Shown: positions 16,631-24,824 of the stretch, one piece after another | How positions within the stretch are numbered: position 1 is the first letter of the stretch | Layout of the letters: every line of letters starts with the position of its first letter | Program-made: the position numbers and the translations under genes | Assembly (NCBI GenBank): GCA_021791695.1 | Contig: JAJYWC010000001.1 | Span: forward strand, 1-53,446 | Direction: 5' to 3' | From: an archaeon | GTDB lineage: Archaea; Thermoproteota; Nitrososphaeria; Nitrososphaerales; Gagatemarchaeaceae | DNA: 53,446 nucleotides | Notes under the pieces: generated by a model | Databases searched by the model: none | What the model saw: only the letters and a program-made list of their open reading frames with translations | What the model was told of the DNA's origin: nothing

Positions 16631-17785
16631 ATGTCTGAATCGATTTGGTGGCCTGATGAGGCATGGTGGGAGAGGAAATCTCTGCCGCTCGGCTTCATCA
16701 CGCTCTCGTTCCGACAGCTAGGAACCATACTGCTCTCGTTCCTTACGGCGTTCGTAGTTTCTCTGCCGTTCGAGTTCGCGATAGCAGGGGCCAGCTTCGG
16801 GGGAAGGGCGGCGGTGTTCTGCATCGTCTTTGGGGTGGGATTCGTGATCTCGAGCCGGCGAGTGAAGCTCCTCCCCATCGAGCTTCAGACGCTCTATTTT
16901 CTTCGCACAGAAGGCCTAGCCGAAGCGAAGATGAAGTTGTTGGAACAGAAGAAACTACCGACCGATCATCACGTAGAGACCGGGCGGCAATCTTCGTTGC
17001 AGGAAATCTCAGTGGAGGATTTCAAGAATCCTATACCCCTGACCGTCTCAGAAGCAGTGAAGGGCGTCCAGAACGAGACGCGGGTGCTGCTCTTCTTGGA
17101 TAATGAATTGCGGGGAGAGGGTATCGTTTCGCCGCAAAGGCCGAGATTTAGACTATCCTACCTCCCACTTCAGCTTGATGTGGGTAGGCATCTTCTCAGG
17201 GTAAGGCTGGATGGTTCGACCGAGCCGCTGGTCTCGTTCGAACTTCTCGTGCAAGGCAGGAGCATGGAGGTCGGAGAGTCTATCACGAGGATGAAGCGAC
17301 ATGCTGTTCAGAAAGAAGCCGTCCGCCGGCACGCGTACGTCCGTCCTCTACGAGCTGAGGTCGGTCAACCTGGCAAATCTGCCGGAGAAGGAACAGGGGT
17401 CCGTGCTCGACAGGTTCGCATCCTTCCTCGACTCCCTCACAGAACCCATCACGTTCCGCATCTTCAGGACGAGAGGGAGGTCGAGGCCATCGGAGCGCTC
17501 TATCAGATTCCCTACAAGCGTTTCTTCTTGGAGACCCACTCGCAGGTGGATTCTCTCGTGCAGAAACTCGGGACGAGGATGGCGCGAGTGCATGCTCTTT
17601 CCCAAATCATACCTGCCAGAGTGTATTCCAGGTTCATTGTTGACTCGGAAGGCCGCTACGTTCAGACATACTGCATCACTAGGTTAGGTTGCACATTAGT
17701 TCCAGGCTTCCTAGCCGAACTCTACCAGATAACTTACTGCCTGATGCTGGACATAGACCCCATCGACATCTACGAGGCCAAATAG
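16631..17785 (+). pseudogene. PrgI-like protein run into a frameshifted VirB4/CagE-type fragment
   Basis: The first ~90 residues fit a PrgI-type small membrane protein of type IV secretion (SLPLGFITLSFRQLGTILLS, two membrane helices to VGFVISSRRVKLLP), with a C-terminal soluble region to about residue 220. The next ~60 codons are junk in this frame. The real coding text there is in another frame from the ATG at 17301 (SVLYELRSVNLANLPEKEQG, DRFASFLDSLTEPITFRIF), then returns to this frame near 17470 (EREVEAIGALYQIPYKRFF). That second gene resembles the N-terminus of VirB4/TraC ATPases but its ATPase domain is absent. So this is a small intact gene plus a broken second one. Confidence 0.6.
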
Positions 17786-18014
17786 ATGGCGAGGTCGTAC
17801 GCCCGCTCGGTCGGCTCGAGGCTCCTCCCCCGGAGAAGCGCACAAACCAGGAGAATATCTCGGCGTAGCCGGTCACGCTGGAGTACGAGCCGAACCCGTA
17901 CCCGGAGCTCTTCCGCTGAAGGTGCCTGAGGACATTGTTGACGCTCGGGTATTCGCTCCTCCATCCGTCGATCTTCATCTCCGTCAGCGACCTCGAAGGC
18001 AAGGCTATCTCCAT
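17770..18014 (-). pseudogene. N-terminal remnant of a tyrosine integrase
   Basis: Leftward frame reading WRSEYPSVNNVLRHLQRKSS, then GFGSYSSVTGYAEIFSWFVR. This matches the SAM-like N-terminal DNA-binding domain of archaeal XerA/phage-type integrases. The matching frame shifts near 17830 (SLEPTERAYDLAIYLAS continues in another frame) and the catalytic domain is gone. It lies 48 nt from tRNA-Arg, the classic position of an integrase at an attachment site. Confidence 0.5.
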
Positions 18015-18061
18015 CCTACTGTTGGAAAGGCTAAAACGAGAGGATATTGGCCGTCCCGCGC

Positions 18062-18149
18062 GGGCCCGTAGCTCAGTATGGACAGAGTGGCAGCCCCCTA
18101 TCCCGCCGGGGAGAGCTGTAGGTCGTGCGTTCGAATCGCACCGGGCCCG
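18062..18149 (+). tRNA. tRNA-Arg(CCT) with a 13-nt intron
   Basis: Acceptor GGGCCCG/CGGGCCC with discriminator G, D stem GCTC/GAGT, anticodon stem GCAGC/GCTGT, T arm GTGCG-TTCGAAT-CGCAC. The loop region has a 4-bp central helix CCCC/GGGG with 3-nt bulges TAT and AGA, a minimal bulge-helix-bulge. Cutting TA|T and AG|A removes 18101-18113 and leaves loop CCCCTAA: anticodon CCT, with C at position 33 rather than the near-universal U. The same cutting rule gives a normal loop for tRNA-Leu at 28565. Confidence 0.8.
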
Positions 18150-18200
18150 CTTTTCTACCACCCGCCCTGACGCGTCCCTCGCTATCGACATGCTTTAGTC

Positions 18201-19004
18201 ATGCCGCGATATCGTGCATGTAGGTCCGACGTGAGAGTGGCAGCCCTCAGCGACGCCGCAGACGATGATGGGAGGCTATTGGATGGCCGAGACCCCGGTC
18301 TGCTCCTTTTGGCCTTCGTCTTCCCGCTGCTGGTGGTGGTGGCGTACCTTGCGACGCGCAGTGCGCTCTCTTACTCATCGGCTCTTGAGATCGCTGCAGG
18401 CCAGGGAGGGCCGTCAACCCTGCGCGTCCAGGTGCTTGACAACTCGAGCCTTCAACAGCTCTCGGGGCAGCCCTCTTCATATCTGAATCCGCAGTCGCTC
18501 ACGAGCTACTCGGTGTTCGGTCTACCGGCGATAAGTTCGATGGAGATTCTTGTCGCGGTGGCCGGCGCGGTCGCTGTCCTCATGATATGGAGGGGCCTCC
18601 GCGTCCACGTCGGCCACACGGCACCCTTCGAGGACGACGGATTGTTTGTGGGCGGCAGACGCGCCGCGGCGGCCGAGGTCCTCGACGCCGCGGCCAGGAA
18701 GCTGAGTTCGGGTTCATCGTACAGGGAGACGGTCATCCGGTGCTACAAGGAGTTCAGCGAGGTCCTCGAGAACGCGTCCGACCTTGAGGGGCGCGTGCTG
18801 ACCGCCAGAGAGTTCGAGGCGCAGGTTGTAGAGAAACTGAGGGTAGAACCGGCGTACCTCGCGCGGATGACCAGACTCTTCGAGGTCGCCAGGTACAGTG
18901 AGCAGGAGATAACACTGGAGCAGTCGCGGGACGCCGTCGTATGCCTCACCGAGATGAGTTCCTCGCTGAGGCAGCCCGTCCTCCAGATAAGAGGTGTCGG
19001 ATGA
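18201..19004 (+). CDS. DUF4129-type membrane protein
   Basis: 267 aa. A membrane helix near residue 35 (LLLLAFVFPLLVVVAYL) and another near 120 (MEILVAVAGAVAVLMIW) bracket an outer loop. The cytosolic C-terminus contains SYRETVIRCYKEFSEVLE and LTAREFEAQVVEKL, typical of DUF4129. This domain is usually found in clusters with MoxR and DUF58 genes, as here. The first ~28 residues are Arg/Asp rich and may be spurious, so the true start could be later. Its stop overlaps the next start. Confidence 0.75.
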   Translation: MPRYRACRSDVRVAALSDAADDDGRLLDGRDPGLLLLAFVFPLLVVVAYLATRSALSYSSALEIAAGQGGPSTLRVQVLDNSSLQQLSGQPSSYLNPQSLTSYSVFGLPAISSMEILVAVAGAVAVLMIWRGLRVHVGHTAPFEDDGLFVGGRRAAAAEVLDAAARKLSSGSSYRETVIRCYKEFSEVLENASDLEGRVLTAREFEAQVVEKLRVEPAYLARMTRLFEVARYSEQEITLEQSRDAVVCLTEMSSSLRQPVLQIRGVG

Positions 19005-19618
19005 TGGAAGAAGCCGTCGAGGGAGTGCGAAGGGGCTGGTGGAGGTCGAGGACAACCGGCCTGGTCGTCGCCGTCTTCGTCACGCCGCTGGCCCTTCTGG
19101 CCGTGACGGGCGGCCTTCCGGCGGTGGCCCTGATCTACGCGGTACTCTTCGTCGAGGGGGACATCATAGCCTACCTGATACTCCGGAGGCGCCGTCCTGA
19201 GGCGGGCAGGCGCAATCCCGACGGCGAGACGCCCGTGGCGAGACGCGCGTTCTTGAACGCCGACCGCGTGGAAGGACTCGTCTCGACCGTAAGGTGGGCC
19301 GAAGACGGCTCGGATTTCTCGCGCAAGGAGGTCGCGCAGACAGTCGCGCGAATCATGGGGCACTCGCGCTCGGTGTCCCTCGGGCAGAGAGGACCGTGGG
19401 CGAGCGGGGGACTGAGCGAGTCCGTCTGGAGGGTGGTGTATCCCTACGGAGACGACCCCTTGGTGAAGAGCGAACTCGAGAAAATGGACAGCGGGATGTG
19501 GCACGCGAGCGACTTGAAGAGAGAGCTGGTGAGGGTGGGGCGCTCCCAGTATCTGGCAAGCTTGGAAGAGGTCGTCTCAGAACTGGAGCGCGAGATGAAT
19601 CGGTCGGGAGGCGTATGA
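19001..19618 (+). CDS. Membrane protein of the MoxR/DUF58 cluster
   Basis: 205 aa from the ATG at 19001, which overlaps the previous stop (ATGATG context). Two adjacent membrane helices near the N-terminus (TGLVVAVFVTPLALLAVTGG; PAVALIYAVLFVEGDIIAYL) are followed by a soluble helical domain of ~140 residues. No named family recognised, but gene order matches the small two-helix proteins found beside DUF4129 in archaea. It ends 6 nt before moxR. Confidence 0.65.
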   Translation: MMEEAVEGVRRGWWRSRTTGLVVAVFVTPLALLAVTGGLPAVALIYAVLFVEGDIIAYLILRRRRPEAGRRNPDGETPVARRAFLNADRVEGLVSTVRWAEDGSDFSRKEVAQTVARIMGHSRSVSLGQRGPWASGGLSESVWRVVYPYGDDPLVKSELEKMDSGMWHASDLKRELVRVGRSQYLASLEEVVSELEREMNRSGGV

Positions 19619-19624
19619 CCGTCC

Positions 19625-20578
19625 ATGAGCTCGGGCGCGGGGTTGGAAGAGGAAGTGAGCAAGATTCTGGAAGAGGTTGGCAGGGTGATCGTGGGGAAGA
19701 AGGAGGTCCTGCAGCAGGTGATGGTCGCAATCCTGGCGGACGGCCACCTGCTCTTCGAAGACTATCCCGGTCTCGCCAAGACGCTCACGGCCCGTTGCTT
19801 CGCATCCACCCTGGGATGCGATTTCAAGAGGGTCCAGTTCACCGCAGATCTTCTGCCCGCCGACATAACGGGAGGCTACGTGCTCGACAGGAAAACGTCC
19901 GCGTTCGAGCTGAGGAAGGGTCCCGTCTTCTGCAACATACTTCTGGCCGACGAGATCAACAGGGCTCCGCCCCGGACTCAGTCCGCCCTCCTGGAGGCGA
20001 TGCAGGAGCATCAGGTAACGATCGAGAACAAGACGCTCGTGCTGGACTCACCCTTCGTCGTCTTCGCCACGCAGAATCCCATCGAGTACGAGGGGACGTA
20101 TCCTCTCCCCGAGGCTCAGCTCGACAGGTTCATAATGAAGGTCGGCATCGGTTATCCAACTCAGTCCGAAGAGGTTGAGATTCTGGAGAGGCGGGCGGCC
20201 AGGCAGACGGAAGACGTCGCTGTCACCCAGGTCACGTCCAGGGAGAGGGTGCTGGAGATGCGAACGAAGGTCGAGCGGGTCCACATCGACCCCGAGATTG
20301 AGAGGTACATAGTGGAGATCGTCGGGAGGACTCGCAACCACAGCGCGGTGGAGGTCGGCGCGAGTCCGAGAGGGTCGCTCGCCATGCTCAAGCTGTCGAA
20401 GGCGAACGCGTGGATGCACGGCCGGGACTACGTCCTTCCGGATGACGTGAAGGCAATAGCGGTACCAGCTCTATCGCACAGGCTCATCCTCACGGCCGAC
20501 CACTGGATCAGAGGTACCAAGCCCGAGGCGGTCGTGGAGAGCGTGCTGGTGACGGTGGACGTGCCGAAGGTCGGTTGA
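19625..20578 (+). CDS. moxR: MoxR-family AAA+ ATPase
   Basis: 317-aa AAA+ chaperone-like ATPase thought to help mature or remodel partner proteins carrying von Willebrand-like domains. Walker A-type loop HLLFEDYPGLAKTLTARCF, Walker B ILLADEINRAPPRTQSALLE, sensor 1 FATQNPIEYEGTYPLPEAQL with arginine finger DRF, and sensor 2 in SPRGSLAMLKLSKA. Walker A has D-Y where most have G-V/T, but the catalytic Lys-Thr is kept. It overlaps the DUF58 gene start region and is surely co-transcribed with it. Confidence 0.93.
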   Translation: MSSGAGLEEEVSKILEEVGRVIVGKKEVLQQVMVAILADGHLLFEDYPGLAKTLTARCFASTLGCDFKRVQFTADLLPADITGGYVLDRKTSAFELRKGPVFCNILLADEINRAPPRTQSALLEAMQEHQVTIENKTLVLDSPFVVFATQNPIEYEGTYPLPEAQLDRFIMKVGIGYPTQSEEVEILERRAARQTEDVAVTQVTSRERVLEMRTKVERVHIDPEIERYIVEIVGRTRNHSAVEVGASPRGSLAMLKLSKANAWMHGRDYVLPDDVKAIAVPALSHRLILTADHWIRGTKPEAVVESVLVTVDVPKVG

Positions 20579-20583
20579 CAAGG

Positions 20584-21942
20584 ATGTCCTCCCAGACTTC
20601 GCCGGACTGGCAGGAGCCCGGGGTGAGCGCTCGAGTCTATCTTCTGGCGGTCTTCGCGGTATTGGCATTCGTCGGCGGGCTCTTCGTAGCGGAGCCGCTC
20701 ATCTTCGTCTCCGTCCCCCTGTTCCTGCTACTCGTCTTCACCACGATACGGGCGCGAACTTCACTGCCAAACATAGAGGTCGAGAGGAGCACGGAGAGAG
20801 TAAGGGTCCGGGTGGGCCAGACGACCAGGGTCAGGCTCCGCGTCAGGAACCTCGGCCACCGGCCGGTGGCCATGCTGAGGATTCGCGACTCCGTCCACGC
20901 CGAGCTCATTGGCCAATCCACCAGGAGCGCGTTCACGTCGTCGCTCCTTCCGGGCGAGACCAAGGATTTTTTCTATGAGCTGCGACCCAGAAGCTTCGGG
21001 GTGCATGGACTCGGCCCCATAGTCCTCATGGTGCAGGACTCGACCGGGTTCTTCAGCAGGCACGGTGAACTTTCCTCCTACACCAAACTAGCAGTGTTCC
21101 CGGAGACCGACGAGAAGCTCGGGCATCTGGCGATAAGGCCACGCAGGACAAAGGCGTGGCCAGGAGAGATAGCTGCGCGGAAGGCGGGGGCGGGGATGGA
21201 CTACTACAACATCAGGAGTCTGACTCCGGGCGATTCTGTCAAGCGCATCAACTGGAGGGCATCGGCGAGGCGCTCCGAGGGGTACGACGAGTTCCTCGTG
21301 AACGAGTATGTAGCGGAGGTCGGGGCGGAGGTGCTCATCATTGCCGACGCTGGAAGGGCGACGGCATACAGGACCGGGTATGACCTCCCGGCGGTGCAGA
21401 CGGTGAGGGCGGCGATGTCGGTCGCCGAGAGGCTCCTCCGCGACAGGAATCGGGTGGGGCTCCTTACGACCGGCCTGAGCCCTCGGAGGATACCGGTTGG
21501 ATACGGGAGACGGCAATTCGACAGGGTTGCGCTCGCCCTGCTCGAGCTGGAGCCCGGCGACTCTGACGTACAGTGGTGGGTCGATTGCAGCATCCACATG
21601 TTCTACCCTAACATCTCCCAGGTGTTCTTCGTCTCTTCGCTCACGGATGCGAACTCGAGAGACGCCGCTGCCGCGCTCACCAGAGGAGGTCAGAGAGACG
21701 TGATAGTCGTCTCGCCGAATCCGATTGCGGCTGCGCGAGCCGACGACAAGCGAAAGGACAGAAGGGAGAGGCAGGTGGCCACGAAGATGGCCCAGATGGA
21801 AAGGTGGATCGAGCTGGACCGCCTCAGGTCGGCGAACGCCATGGTGGTCGACTGGGCGACGTCTTCCTCGCTCGAGGAGGTCATGGAGGTCCACAAGACT
21901 GCGCTGTCGAAGTACGCCGCGCTCTCGGCGAGGCACAGGTGA
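20584..21942 (+). CDS. DUF58 / von Willebrand-like protein
   Basis: About 452 aa from the ATG at 20584 (a TTG at 20575 overlaps the moxR stop). Two N-terminal membrane helices (VYLLAVFAVLAFVGGLFVAE; LIFVSVPLFLLLVFTTI), then an immunoglobulin-like outer part and the DUF58 signature MDYYNIRSLTPGDSVKRINW with a following VWA-like fold (VLIIADAGRAT). It is the usual client of MoxR. The pair probably works at the membrane or cell envelope; the target process is unknown. Confidence 0.88.
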   Translation: MSSQTSPDWQEPGVSARVYLLAVFAVLAFVGGLFVAEPLIFVSVPLFLLLVFTTIRARTSLPNIEVERSTERVRVRVGQTTRVRLRVRNLGHRPVAMLRIRDSVHAELIGQSTRSAFTSSLLPGETKDFFYELRPRSFGVHGLGPIVLMVQDSTGFFSRHGELSSYTKLAVFPETDEKLGHLAIRPRRTKAWPGEIAARKAGAGMDYYNIRSLTPGDSVKRINWRASARRSEGYDEFLVNEYVAEVGAEVLIIADAGRATAYRTGYDLPAVQTVRAAMSVAERLLRDRNRVGLLTTGLSPRRIPVGYGRRQFDRVALALLELEPGDSDVQWWVDCSIHMFYPNISQVFFVSSLTDANSRDAAAALTRGGQRDVIVVSPNPIAAARADDKRKDRRERQVATKMAQMERWIELDRLRSANAMVVDWATSSSLEEVMEVHKTALSKYAALSARHR

Positions 21943-21966
21943 CGCAGGCTGACCACGGAAGGCCGC

Positions 21967-22512
21967 GTGGGTCGCAAGGGAGCAGGATTCTCAACGTCGA
22001 CTGACGTCTACTCGTTCTTGCTCTTCTGCCTGCTCAATCTGTTTGCGTTCTCGATTCTCCCGGGCTTCTTCGTCGTCTTCCTCGTCCTCGTGGAGGTCGA
22101 CGGGCTGGCGACCCTCGCGAACAGCGACCTCTTCGTGTCGATAGACAGGTCGACCTTCTTCCTGGCGCTGGTGATACTATCCGTCGCTCAGGGTTCGTAC
22201 GACCTCTTTCTCCTCTTCGCTGAGATAATCATCGTCGTCATCGCGCTGGACTTTTCGTTCCTTCTCAGGAGGGTGGGCGGGACCGTGGTCGATTCTTCCG
22301 TCTTCAGGAGACGGCTAGACTCTTACGCGTACACCGCCGCTCCTGCGCTGCTTCTGGCATACCTGCTCACGGCCGCCTACTCATTCCTCACGGGACCGTC
22401 CCTGCCCGACCCGCTCGAGCTCCTCGCAGTGTCGTCAACCGGGGCGCTGCTCTCGGTCTACGCAGTCTCCCGCTATGTCTCGTCTCGCGTGGAGGGCCCC
22501 AGGAAGAAATAA
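21967..22512 (+). CDS. Four-helix membrane protein ending the MoxR cluster
   Basis: 181 aa from a GTG. Hydrophobic segments at about residues 14-40, 57-72, 75-95 and 115-140, plus one near 150-165. Not recognised. It starts 25 nt after the DUF58 gene and points the same way, so it is likely the last gene of that unit. Confidence 0.6.
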   Translation: MGRKGAGFSTSTDVYSFLLFCLLNLFAFSILPGFFVVFLVLVEVDGLATLANSDLFVSIDRSTFFLALVILSVAQGSYDLFLLFAEIIIVVIALDFSFLLRRVGGTVVDSSVFRRRLDSYAYTAAPALLLAYLLTAAYSFLTGPSLPDPLELLAVSSTGALLSVYAVSRYVSSRVEGPRKK

Positions 22513-22547
22513 GGCCGACGGTCATCTACAAGCACCAATTGCCTTTT

Positions 22548-23110
22548 GTGTCCAACGGGGGCGTCCGCATCTACTGAGAGGTCGTAGGGAACCCGAACGA
22601 TAATCCCATCGTGCTGCACACCGGAGACCGCGGAGACAGGAGGATGTGGTCCCACGCCGGATATCTCGAGCGTCTAGCGGACATGAAGCGTATCCTGGTA
22701 GACCACCGCGGACGGGGGCTGAGCGACAGAACGAGGAACCCGCAGTCGCACAGCACGGACAACTACGTCTCGGATGTCGTCAAGGTCCTCGACGAGCTGG
22801 GCATTGAGCGGACGGCATTCTGGGGATATTCGGACGGATGAAGAGTAGGATTCGCTCTGGCCTCGCGCCAGCCAGAGCGCGTCAGCGGCCTGATCTCCAC
22901 GGGGAGCTGGGCGCAGTGGATGTCCGAGGAGTAGTATGCAGACCTCGGGAGAGCGCTTCGCAGGAGTGGGATGATGGGGATGGTTCGCGACATCGAGCGT
23001 GAGGAAAAGCTCGCCATCCCGGAGGCGCTCCGCACCAACCTCCTCGAGACGGACCCCGAGATGTACGCGCTAAATGAAGAGACGTGGAGCAGAGAACGAC
23101 TAGTGGCTCT
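22548..23110 (+). pseudogene. Alpha/beta-hydrolase gene with three in-frame stops
   Basis: From a GTG at 22548 one frame reads NGGVRIY-stop-EVVGNPNDNP, IVLHTGDRGDRRMW, ILVDHRGRGLSD, FWGYSDG-stop-RVGFALASRQPERV and WMSEE-stop-YADLGRAL. This is an alpha/beta-hydrolase whose Asp-rich and nucleophile-elbow positions are visible, though the elbow reads GYSDG. Stops are TGA at 22575, TGA at 22839 and TAG at 22932. No frameshift is needed over about 550 nt. Homology fades before 23120. Confidence 0.75.
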
Positions 23111-23165
23111 CTATTTCAGCTTTGAGAAAGGAGGTTGTGACGTGTGCGTGGCCGCACGGTCATGC

Positions 23166-23176
23166 CAAAGCATTTA
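23166..23176 (+). promoter_or_regulatory. TATA box upstream of the ArsR-type regulator
   Basis: CATTTATATCG lies in the spacer between the hydrolase remnant and the regulator, about 70 nt before its start codon. This would give a leader of ~45 nt. Confidence 0.4.
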
Positions 23177-23242
23177 TATCGCGAACGCGCTAAATTTCAG
23201 CTTAGATGAGAGTTTCTTGTCTCTCCGGCAGGAGGTCCAGCG

Positions 23243-23905
23243 ATGTCTGCTGAGGACGACGGTCTCGATTCGATTCTTCTGGCGGTAGAGAACCCCGTGA
23301 GACGGAAGATTCTGAGGAAGCTCAGCAAGGCGCCCAGCTACCAGCTGCAGATGTCCAAGGAGCTTGGGTTTAGCCAGCAGCTCGTCGCCAAGCATCTTGA
23401 CGCCATGGAGGGCACCGGGCTCGTCTCGTCTCTCATGGAAGAAAGCCCTCACGGGCCGAGGAGGAAGGAATACCTGCTCAACAAGAGCATCTCACTCAGC
23501 ATCGACTTCGCACCGAACCTCTTCAGGGCGAGGCTCTTCTCGTTCGACGCCCCCGAGGCTGACGCGAGCGGAGACCCCAATGACCTGTTCAGGAGCCTCA
23601 GCGAGGTCGTGCAGCGCCCGGCGGAGAGCGGGAGGATGCGTCCTCTGGGCTCGCTGATCTCGGAGATAGACAAGAGGTTGGGTAACATAGAGGACGAGAG
23701 GTCTGTCCTGCTTCACCTGAGGCACATGGCGATGAAGGAGGTCGCCAAGGCGATAAGCGGCATGCCCATGACGTGGGATGAGAAGAAGGCGCTGTACCAG
23801 TTGATCGCCGAGCGCGACGCTACCGTGGAGGGGATATCCCGCTCTCTAAAGCTCAGAGAAGACTGGGTAAGGCAAGTCCTGGCAAACCTGCAGAAGAGCC
23901 TGTAA
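23243..23905 (+). CDS. ArsR-like winged-helix transcription regulator
   Basis: 220 aa. The N-terminal 80 residues are a winged helix: LDSILLAVENPVRRKILRKL, MSKELGFSQQLVAKHLDAME and a wing with PHGPRRKEYLLNKSI. The centre may sense a ligand or dimerise. The C-terminal ~50 residues form a second helical DNA-binding-like unit (RDATVEGISRSLKLREDWV). This layout is common in archaeal ArsR-type regulators of membrane stress; no metal-binding Cys cluster is seen. Targets unknown. Confidence 0.8.
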   Translation: MSAEDDGLDSILLAVENPVRRKILRKLSKAPSYQLQMSKELGFSQQLVAKHLDAMEGTGLVSSLMEESPHGPRRKEYLLNKSISLSIDFAPNLFRARLFSFDAPEADASGDPNDLFRSLSEVVQRPAESGRMRPLGSLISEIDKRLGNIEDERSVLLHLRHMAMKEVAKAISGMPMTWDEKKALYQLIAERDATVEGISRSLKLREDWVRQVLANLQKSL

Positions 23906-23907
23906 CA

Positions 23908-23937
23908 TAAAAAAGAGAGGAGAAGGGGGACTTCTCC
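23908..23937 (-). terminator. Hairpin-T terminator for the 55-aa gene
   Basis: Read leftward: stem GGAGAAG / CTTCTCC (7 bp, 5-nt loop) followed by a run of six T. It sits just after the small leftward gene. Confidence 0.55.
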
Positions 23938-23959
23938 CGTCCGTACGGTAACCCGAAGT

Positions 23960-24127
23960 CTATGCAGAGAAGGTAGTCTGTGGAACGCCGAGCTGGGTCT
24001 GAAGGGTGCGGATGCGCTCAGAGTATTCCTTCATGCGAACCGCGTCGTTCTGGACCTTTGCGATCTTGTATGCCTTCCATGCCTTCCTTAGGGCTCCCCA
24101 TGTCTGTCCGGTTGTGTAGGTACTCAT
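23960..24127 (-). CDS. 55-aa basic conserved-looking small protein
   Basis: Starts MSTYTTGQTWGALRKAWKAY and ends LGVPQTTFSA. Strongly helical and basic in the centre (KAWKAYKIAKVQNDAVRMKE). Its codon use is like a highly expressed gene, and it has a hairpin-T terminator downstream, so it is probably real despite its size. No family recognised with confidence; DNA- or RNA-binding is a guess from charge. Confidence 0.6.
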   Translation of the reverse strand: MSTYTTGQTWGALRKAWKAYKIAKVQNDAVRMKEYSERIRTLQTQLGVPQTTFSA

Positions 24128-24222
24128 CTTGATTGACCTTGTAGCATGATACGGGACTGGCGATATTTTGCAGACGGGGTCTATACTACTTGAGCATCAA
24201 CAGCTAACTGAGTAGACAACGC

Positions 24223-24774
24223 TCAGGTGGCTGCCTGCGACGACGGCGCCGTCGACGGGACAGCTGGTGACTCGGCCGGGGCGCTCTGTGCGGCCTGAGG
24301 GGTCTGAGGGGTCTGAGGGGTCTGAGCCTCCACGGGGACCTCGAACCTTGCGAGTATCTCTGCCTGGATCTCGTCCCTGGTCTTGCCCTGTGTGGTTATC
24401 CTGAGCTGCTTCGCCATCTCGAGCAGCAGCTGGTCGCCGGACTTGACGGCTGGTGCAGCGAGAGGTGAGGATGGAGCAGCGGGCGTCTGTGTCCCGGACG
24501 GAGCGGTGCTGCCGGCCGACTCTGTAGTGGGCGACCCCGATAGCGGCCCGGCCGCCGCGCCCGTGAGGACGTTGCCCAGGTTGTCAAAGTTGCCCGTATC
24601 CATGGATGTCTGGAGCTCCTTCGATATCCCCTGCAACTGCCTCGTGTAGCCGTCCAGCTGCTTCCTGGCGTTGCCGATCGTCCTGGCGATCTCAGGGACC
24701 TTCTCGGGACCCCAGATGAACACGGCGATACCCATCAGAGCGATGACGCCAATCTCCAGCGCGTCGAGAGCCAT
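24223..24774 (-). CDS. TatA/TatB-type twin-arginine translocase subunit
   Basis: 183 aa. N-terminal membrane helix LEIGVIALMGIAVFIWGPEK followed by the amphipathic helix PEIARTIGNARKQLDGYTRQ, the TatA/B signature with Gly-Pro-Glu hinge. The tail is long and Pro/Ala/Ser rich, with TPQ repeats coded by a tandem GGGGTCTGA repeat near 24300 on the plus strand. It would export folded proteins with TatC, which is not in the window. Confidence 0.82.
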   Translation of the reverse strand: MALDALEIGVIALMGIAVFIWGPEKVPEIARTIGNARKQLDGYTRQLQGISKELQTSMDTGNFDNLGNVLTGAAAGPLSGSPTTESAGSTAPSGTQTPAAPSSPLAAPAVKSGDQLLLEMAKQLRITTQGKTRDEIQAEILARFEVPVEAQTPQTPQTPQAAQSAPAESPAVPSTAPSSQAAT

Positions 24775-24824
24775 TTCGCTTCTAGGGTTCCAGTCCCCGC
24801 GAGTTATTTAAGGCTTAGAGGAGG

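Noticed and set aside
24290-24330. GGGGTCTGA tandem repeats as a regulatory array
   Set aside because: They lie inside the TatA/B gene and simply encode TPQ repeats of its low-complexity tail.
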